Part shown: positions 1 to 3,395 of the stretch, in pieces
Layout of the letters: the number at the start of each line of letters is the position of its first letter
Position numbering within the stretch: the first letter of the stretch is position 1
NCBI GenBank assembly: GCA_002424545.1
Contig: DIKL01000018.1
Span: 1-5,050, forward strand
DNA from: Syntrophaceae bacterium UBA5619
GTDB taxonomy: Bacteria; Desulfobacterota; Syntrophia; Syntrophales; UBA5619
DNA: 5,050 bases
Reading direction: 5' to 3'
Program-made: the position numbers and the translations under genes
Notes under the pieces: model-generated
Told to the model about the DNA's origin: nothing
The model's database searches: none
What the model saw: the letters and a program-made list of their open reading frames with translations, nothing else

Positions 1-880
1 GGAGTTGGTGGTCATCAGCGGGAAAGGCGGTACGGGAAAGACCAGCCTGGTCGCGGCTTTTGCTGCGCTGGCCGAGCGGAAGATCCTGGTGGACTGCGAC
101 GTGGATGCGGCGGATCTGCACCTGGTGCTCAATCCACGGATCGATCGCCGGGAGGATTTCTCCGGGGGGAAAAAGGCCGCCGTTTTGGAGGATTTATGCA
201 CCGGCTGCGGCAAATGTCAGGAGGTGTGTCGCTTCGCTGCGGTGTCGTCCTTTGCCGGTCCCGATGGGCAAACCCGGTTTACTGTGGATCCGATCGCTTG
301 TGAGGGTTGCGGCCTTTGCGCGCGCCTGTGTCCGGCCGAGGCGATCCGTTTTGAACCGGTCGTCAGCGGACAGTGGTTCGTATCCACGACGTCCTACGGG
401 CCCATGGTCCATGCGAGACTCGGCATCGCCCAGGCCAACAGCGGAAAGCTGGTCAGCCTGCTGCGCCGCGAGGCGCGAAGCATCGCGGGGGAAAATGGGT
501 TCAATCTGCTGATTGCCGACGGTTCACCCGGCATCGGATGCCCCGTCATCGCCTCCATCACCGGGGCCGATCTCGTGGTTGCAGTGACGGAACCGACCTG
601 TTCCGGTCTGCACGATGTCCAGCGCGTCGTGGACCTGACCGGCCATTTCCGAATTCCCCTGTTGCTCTGTATCAACAAATGGGATATCAACCCCGAAATG
701 GCCGACCGAATCGAGCGGGAAACCGCGCAGCGGGGCGTCAAAATGGCCGGAAGGATCCGTTATGATCCGGCGGTGACAAGGGCGCAGATCATGAAAACCA
801 CCGTGGTGGAGTACACCGGCGGAGCGATTTCCGTCGACATCCAGGCTGTATGGCGAAATGTGGTCTATGCCCTCGGCTGA
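1..880 (+). CDS. MinD/Mrp-superfamily P-loop ATPase with inserted 2x[4Fe-4S] ferredoxin domain (5' end cut off)
   Basis: Cytoplasmic SIMIBI-class ATPase with a ferredoxin insert (COG1149-like), a family thought to act in Fe-S or metallocofactor assembly; the substrate is not known. Residues are counted from TTG at 5. The deviant Walker A GKGGTGKT is at 6-13 and the switch I region DCDVDAADLH at 30-39. Two ferredoxin motifs follow: C65/C68/C71/C75 and C99/C102/C105/C109. The first lacks the usual Pro after its last Cys; the second ends in CP. The Walker B/switch II stretch ADGSPGIGCP is at 171-180, and NKWD at 224-227 resembles a nucleotide-base recognition motif. The frame stays open to the left edge and the preceding codon reads Glu. 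Relatives usually begin a few residues earlier (M-K-E-L-V-V-like), so the true start is probably just outside the window and TTG at 5 is only a nominal start. Such ATPases are often encoded as tandem pairs, so a sister gene may lie upstream. It ends in TGA, 132 bases before the scaffold gene. Confidence 0.92.
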   Translation, partial: ELVVISGKGGTGKTSLVAAFAALAERKILVDCDVDAADLHLVLNPRIDRREDFSGGKKAAVLEDLCTGCGKCQEVCRFAAVSSFAGPDGQTRFTVDPIACEGCGLCARLCPAEAIRFEPVVSGQWFVSTTSYGPMVHARLGIAQANSGKLVSLLRREARSIAGENGFNLLIADGSPGIGCPVIASITGADLVVAVTEPTCSGLHDVQRVVDLTGHFRIPLLLCINKWDINPEMADRIERETAQRGVKMAGRIRYDPAVTRAQIMKTTVVEYTGGAISVDIQAVWRNVVYALG

Positions 881-939
881 TCTTCGCCGGGAGAGGCCGG
901 AAGAAAACGGTTCGAACAGGAGTCCGTTCGCGCTGCCTG

Positions 940-955
940 AGGCGGGATCTCGCCT
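940..955 (+). other. Small hairpin in the ATPase-scaffold spacer
   Basis: AGGCG (940-944) can pair with CGCCT (951-955), with one more G-T pair possible inside. The loop is 4-6 bases. No T-run follows directly; the nearest is TTTTT at 985-989. It is too weak to call a terminator. The rest of the 881-1012 spacer holds a second 5-base inverted pair (AACGG 906-910 with CCGTT 924-928) and no recognisable promoter or gene. Confidence 0.25.
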
Positions 956-1002
956 GCGTCGGGTAAGGCGGGACAAACTTTGAGTTTTTGAGAGCCAAAA
1001 TC

Positions 1003-1006
1003 GGAG
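1003..1006 (+). promoter_or_regulatory. Ribosome binding site for the Fe-S scaffold gene
   Basis: GGAG lies 6 bases before GTG at 1013. An in-frame TGA at 989-991 leaves no other start codon upstream, so this site fixes the GTG start. Confidence 0.7.
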
Positions 1007-1012
1007 CGAATC

Positions 1013-1444
1013 GTGGTTGAAAATGAGCGAAGCGAAAGATTGGAAACCGGCACGGAAGAGGCCGCGCAGGAGATCTTTTCCGCCAATGTGATTCATCACG
1101 CGATGGAGCCGACCCATTTCGGCAAGATGGACAAGCCGGACGGTCACGCCTTGGTCCAGGGGACCTGCGGGGACGTGGATGAGTTCTCCATCAAGATCTT
1201 CAGCGGCCGGATCCGGGAAATCCGTTTCCGGACGACCGGCTGTTTCTTCACGATCGCCTGCTGCGACGCCGCGGCTTCCCTGGCGGAAGGCAGAACGGTC
1301 CGCGAGGGCATGCGGATCTCCGGGGAGGCGGTTCTCGAATACCTCGGGGGGCTTCCCAAAGATCACGAGCACTGCGCGCTCCTGGCGGCGACCACCCTTC
1401 ACAAGGCCCTTTTGAGCTACGTGATCCGCGGGATCGGCCTATGA
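1013..1444 (+). CDS. IscU/NifU N-terminal-type iron-sulfur cluster assembly scaffold protein
   Basis: A 143-residue stand-alone scaffold on which [2Fe-2S]/[4Fe-4S] clusters are built before transfer to apo-proteins. The three cluster ligands of the family are present: C52 in TCGD (with D54), C77 in TTGC, and C121 in EHC. Their spacing (25 and 44) is close to that of E. coli IscU (26 and 43). NVIHHAMEPTHFGKMDKPDG (25-44) matches the family's conserved N-terminal region. There is an extra acidic N-terminus of about 20 residues. The HscA-binding LPPVK of classical IscU is replaced by LPKDH just before the last Cys, so this is not an HscA/HscB-type IscU. An additional Cys pair, C83-C84, follows C77. 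The GTG start is forced by an in-frame TGA at 989-991 and has GGAG 6 bases upstream. It probably shares an operon with the flanking Fe-S ATPase and radical SAM genes and could supply clusters to either. The family call is firm; the client proteins are inference. Confidence 0.93.
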   Translation: MVENERSERLETGTEEAAQEIFSANVIHHAMEPTHFGKMDKPDGHALVQGTCGDVDEFSIKIFSGRIREIRFRTTGCFFTIACCDAAASLAEGRTVREGMRISGEAVLEYLGGLPKDHEHCALLAATTLHKALLSYVIRGIGL

Positions 1445-1465
1445 AGGCGGATAGGGGAACAGCCG

Positions 1466-1472
1466 GGAGGAG
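1466..1472 (+). promoter_or_regulatory. Shine-Dalgarno-like GGAGGAG before the radical SAM gene, oddly distant
   Basis: This is a very strong purine-rich match, but it lies 14 bases from ATG at 1487, longer than the usual 5-9. No in-frame start codon exists at the ideal distance. The alternative ATG at 1538 has only AAGG at 1526-1529, 8 bases away. The true start therefore stays undecided between these two. Confidence 0.4.
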
Positions 1473-1486
1473 ATTTAACGGAACCG

Positions 1487-2383
1487 ATGGCGTCGCTCGT
1501 CTATGCCTGCGGCGAATTCTTGAAAAAGGCGCATGACATGGGGAACATCCGCCGTGGAAGGGCCAAGGACCGAAGGAGCGCTCCCGTTTCGGGAGGCGAG
1601 GCGAAGGGAGGTTTCCAATATCTTTTCGGTCCTGTTTCCTCCTGGCGTCTTGGGGCTTCGCTGGGGATCGATCTGCTGTCTCAGGAGAAAAAAATCTGCA
1701 ACTTTGATTGCCTTTACTGCCAACTCGGAGAAACCCGGGAGTCACCGGAGGAGAGAAGGGTGTATGTTTCCACCGAGGCAGTCCTGGCGGAGATGAATGA
1801 AATGCCTGAGGACCTGGTCATCGATGTCCTCACCTTCTCCGGAAGGGGAGAGCCGACCCTGGCGCGAAATCTGGGCGAAACAATCCGGGCGGTCAAGGAG
1901 GTGCGAAGAGAACCGGTGGCCGTATTGACCAACGCATCGCTGATGAACCGAGAGGATGTCCGGGAGGAGCTGTATTGCGCGGATATTGTAGTGGCCAAAC
2001 TGGATGCCTGTTCCGAGGCCATGTTTCGGAGGATCAACCGGCCGGAACCGGGGATCCGCTTCGCCGATATCGTGGAAGGTCTAAAGCGCTTCCGCTTTGC
2101 CTATCGGAAGGGAAAACTGGCCCTGCAGATCATGTTCATCGGTGAAAACCGGGATTGCGCGAAGGAGATTGCCGGGATGGTCGAGAGGATCGTTCCGGAT
2201 GAGGTCCAGATCAACACCCCCTTGAGGGCCTGCAGGGAATCGCCGCTTTCGCGCGAGGAGATCGATCGGATCGTCAGCGCTTTCGGTACTTTCCCGATGC
2301 TGTCCGTATATGAAGAAGAGCGGCCGGTCGTTCGATCCCTCACACCGGAAGGGACGCTGCGGCGGAGGGGAAAGGTGCACTGA
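1487..2383 (+). CDS. Radical SAM protein, COG0731-like (wyosine-synthetase-related family)
   Basis: A 298-residue radical SAM enzyme that would bind one [4Fe-4S] cluster and cleave S-adenosylmethionine to a 5'-deoxyadenosyl radical. Residues 46-62 (LFGPVSSWRLGASLGID) are the signature start of this family, though relatives usually have PSRRLG where this has SSWRLG. The cluster motif C71-x3-C75-x2-C78 sits in ICNFDCLYCQLG. SGRGEP (118-123) is the SAM-contacting 'GGEP'-type motif. LTNASL (about 146-151) and VQINTPLR near the C-terminus fit the family barrel. Bacterial members are mostly uncharacterised; the archaeal relative is the wyosine enzyme Taw1, and tRNA wyosine synthesis should not be assumed here. 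About 42 residues precede the usual family start. They are basic and have no recognised domain. ATG at 1487 (M1) or 1538 (M18) are the only plausible starts, because no start codon lies between M18 and F43. The gene follows the scaffold gene after 42 bases, in the same frame. Confidence 0.9.
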   Translation: MASLVYACGEFLKKAHDMGNIRRGRAKDRRSAPVSGGEAKGGFQYLFGPVSSWRLGASLGIDLLSQEKKICNFDCLYCQLGETRESPEERRVYVSTEAVLAEMNEMPEDLVIDVLTFSGRGEPTLARNLGETIRAVKEVRREPVAVLTNASLMNREDVREELYCADIVVAKLDACSEAMFRRINRPEPGIRFADIVEGLKRFRFAYRKGKLALQIMFIGENRDCAKEIAGMVERIVPDEVQINTPLRACRESPLSREEIDRIVSAFGTFPMLSVYEEERPVVRSLTPEGTLRRRGKVH

Positions 2384-2394
2384 GGCAGTACGAA

Positions 2395-2400
2395 GGGAGG
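2395..2400 (+). promoter_or_regulatory. Ribosome binding site for the FmdB-family gene
   Basis: GGGAGG lies 5 bases before ATG at 2406. It selects this start over a longer in-frame reading from 2310 that would overlap the radical SAM gene. Confidence 0.75.
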
Positions 2401-2405
2401 GGAAG

Positions 2406-2654
2406 ATGCCGATCTACGAGTATGCGTGTCTCGATTGCGGGAAGCTCTCCGAGTTTATCGAAGGGGTTTCCGCCGATTACACAAAAAAGATCTGCCGGTT
2501 TTGCGGAAGCGCAGTGCTGAAGCGCGTCCTCCCGCAAGGGGTCACCTCCCGGATGAACGGGATCATCGCGGACCGAGGGGGAAGGACCTGCTGCGGCCGG
2601 GAAGAGCGGTGCGGAACCCCGCCGTGCGACGAGCCTGGATCCTGCTGCCGGTAG
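2406..2654 (+). CDS. FmdB-family small zinc-ribbon protein
   Basis: An 82-residue protein. MPIYEYACLDCG at the start is the hallmark of the FmdB/Zn-ribbon_8 family. C8/C11 and C30/C33 form two CxxC knuckles expected to bind one zinc. FmdB was named as a putative regulator of formamidase/amidase genes, but the family's function is essentially unproven. The C-terminal tail (about 58-82) is Arg- and Gly-rich and carries six more Cys (C62, C63, C69, C74, C80, C81), which might bind metal or form disulfides. No signal peptide or membrane segment is visible. The start is fixed by GGGAGG 5 bases upstream and by the family N-terminus. It lies 22 bases after the radical SAM gene and 47 before the CGGC gene, consistent with co-transcription. 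The family call is strong; the biological role is open. Confidence 0.9.
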   Translation: MPIYEYACLDCGKLSEFIEGVSADYTKKICRFCGSAVLKRVLPQGVTSRMNGIIADRGGRTCCGREERCGTPPCDEPGSCCR

Positions 2655-2701
2655 CAGAAGCGAGGGGCGTTCGCGCCAAACTTCAGGAAAGGGGAAAAGG
2701 C

Positions 2702-3154
2702 ATGCAAAACAAGGACAAGATTGGCATCGGCATCCTCATCTGCGACCGCTATCACCGCTGCGCGGGAGGCAAATGCTTTCGTTCGCTGCGGGAGAGGGAA
2801 GGGGCGTTCAGCCTCTACAAGGACCGGGACGCGGATCTGGTGGGGTATGCGACCTGCGACGGGTGCCCCGGAGGCAACATCGAATATGCCCCGGAGGAGA
2901 TGATCCGCAACGGGGCCAATGTGATCCACCTGGCCACCGGCCTGATCGTCGGTTATCCGCCCTGCCCGAGGATCGGTTTTTTCCGGGACTTCATCCAGTC
3001 CCGATTCGGTGTGGACGTCGTATTCGGCACCCATCCGATCCCCCAGAAGTACTTTCTCATGCATCAGCGTCTCAACACCTGGGAGTCGCCCTTCTGGAAG
3101 GAAGTGACCCGCGATGTTCTCGCTGATGAAAAGACACGTCTCGCGTATGACTGA
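2702..3154 (+). CDS. CGGC-domain protein (putative metal-binding, anaerobe-associated)
   Basis: A 150-residue cytoplasmic protein resembling the CGGC domain family (PF08821), named for its Cys-Gly-Gly-Cys motif and suspected to bind metal; no member has a settled function that I know of. Features in order: ICDRYHRCAGGKCFRSL (13-29) with C14, C20 and C25; TCDGCPGGNIEYAPEE (51-66) with C52 and C55; HLATG (76-80); and GYPPCPR (84-90) with C88. The eponymous CGGC reads CDGC here, Asp replacing a Gly. The six Cys, together with His18 and other nearby His, could form a metal or redox centre. ATG at 2702 is preceded by a purine-rich stretch (AGGAAAGGGG, about 2685-2694) at a normal distance. It is the last gene of the probable operon and is followed directly by hairpins. 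The neighbours suggest a redox or metal-sensing accessory role, which is inference. Confidence 0.87.
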   Translation: MQNKDKIGIGILICDRYHRCAGGKCFRSLREREGAFSLYKDRDADLVGYATCDGCPGGNIEYAPEEMIRNGANVIHLATGLIVGYPPCPRIGFFRDFIQSRFGVDVVFGTHPIPQKYFLMHQRLNTWESPFWKEVTRDVLADEKTRLAYD

Positions 3155-3173
3155 ACAGGCGTGAGCGCCCTGT
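3155..3173 (+). terminator. Hairpin directly after the CGGC gene (possible terminator)
   Basis: GGCG and CGCC close a TGAG tetraloop (stem about 3158-3169), and the flanking ACA and TGT can extend the stem past one bulged C. It starts at the base after the stop codon. No T-run follows, so it is not a classic intrinsic terminator; it may stabilise the mRNA end or act together with the next hairpin. Confidence 0.35.
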
Positions 3174-3183
3174 CATGATGGTG

Positions 3184-3209
3184 GCGGTGGGTCATAACTG
3201 ACCCGCCGC
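3184..3209 (+). terminator. Strong 11-bp hairpin, probable end of the operon transcript
   Basis: GCGG-T-GGGTCA (3184-3194) pairs along its whole length with TGACCC-G-CCGC (3199-3209) around a TAAC loop; only one pair is a G-T wobble. It is the most stable structure in the window. It lies 30 bases after the last gene of the upstream unit. The absence of a following T-run leaves Rho-dependent termination, 3'-end protection or a protein-binding palindrome as alternatives. Confidence 0.55.
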
Positions 3210-3228
3210 AAGCAGTTGGGCTCACGGG

Positions 3229-3292
3229 GTCATTCCGCACCGGTTGCGGAGTCCAGTTTCTTTTCCTGGATTCCTGTTTTTGCGGAAATGGC
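3229..3292. repeat. Degenerate inverted repeat of dispersed intergenic (REP/MITE-like) type
   Basis: Two arms of about 32 bases face each other. The outer ends are GTCATTCCGCA (3229-3239) and TGCGGAAATGGC (3281-3292), which are complementary apart from one mismatch and one extra base. The inner ends AGTCCAG (3250-3256) and CTGGATT (3266-3272) also pair with one mismatch. The left arm contains its own palindrome, TCCGCA with TGCGGA (3234-3250). The order 'TCATTCC...TCCAG...CTGGATTCC...GGAATG' resembles the abundant intergenic repeats of many deltaproteobacterial and other genomes, here eroded. Whether it is repeated elsewhere cannot be seen from this window. Confidence 0.5.
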
Positions 3293-3345
3293 GTGAACAA
3301 GGCAGGCCTGATGAGCGCGTAGCAAAGTAGCCACAGCCGCCAAGC

Positions 3346-3364
3346 CTCGGGGAATGAACCCGAG
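3346..3364 (+). promoter_or_regulatory. Leader hairpin upstream of the disulfide reductase gene
   Basis: CTCGGG (3346-3351) pairs perfectly with CCCGAG (3359-3364) around a 7-base loop. It ends 31 bases before ATG 3396 and does not cover the ribosome binding site. It might be a leader structure or operator; no known riboswitch consensus was recognised. Confidence 0.35.
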
Positions 3365-3382
3365 AAAATTCAAACAAGAATC

Positions 3383-3388
3383 GAGGAG
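3383..3388 (+). promoter_or_regulatory. Ribosome binding site for the disulfide reductase/rhodanese gene
   Basis: GAGGAG lies 7 bases before ATG at 3396 and supports that start. Confidence 0.8.
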
Positions 3389-3395
3389 CAAATTC

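Noticed and set aside
906..930. tRNA-like GGTTCGAA loop in the first spacer
   Set aside because: No acceptor, D or anticodon stems surround it; it is only a chance T-loop-like string.
524..1402. 292-codon open frame on the minus strand across the ATPase, spacer and scaffold genes
   Set aside because: It overlaps two genes with clear family motifs on the other strand, and its own product has low-complexity, shadow-like composition.
1442..1486. Selenocysteine at the scaffold gene's TGA
   Set aside because: The scaffold is already full length at this point, and no SECIS-like hairpin was seen immediately after the TGA.
2310..2654. Longer start for the FmdB gene at 2310
   Set aside because: It would overlap the end of the radical SAM gene; MPIYEYACLDCG at 2406 with GGGAGG upstream is the family's standard start.
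2426..3154. Longer in-frame version of the CGGC gene starting at 2426
   Set aside because: The extension overlaps almost all of the FmdB gene in another frame. The CGGC family N-terminus and a purine-rich RBS fit ATG at 2702.
3289..3303. Sigma-54-like promoter (GG-N10-GC spacing within TGGC...AGGC)
   Set aside because: Spacing is right, but the -12 element reads AGGC rather than TTGC and the middle bases deviate. One such match in 241 bases is expected by chance.
3301..3364. Cyclic-di-GMP (GEMM) or other riboswitch in the disulfide reductase leader
   Set aside because: A GCAAAG stretch near 3322 and a GC-rich hairpin are present, but the paired helices and conserved joining segments of GEMM-I were not found by eye.
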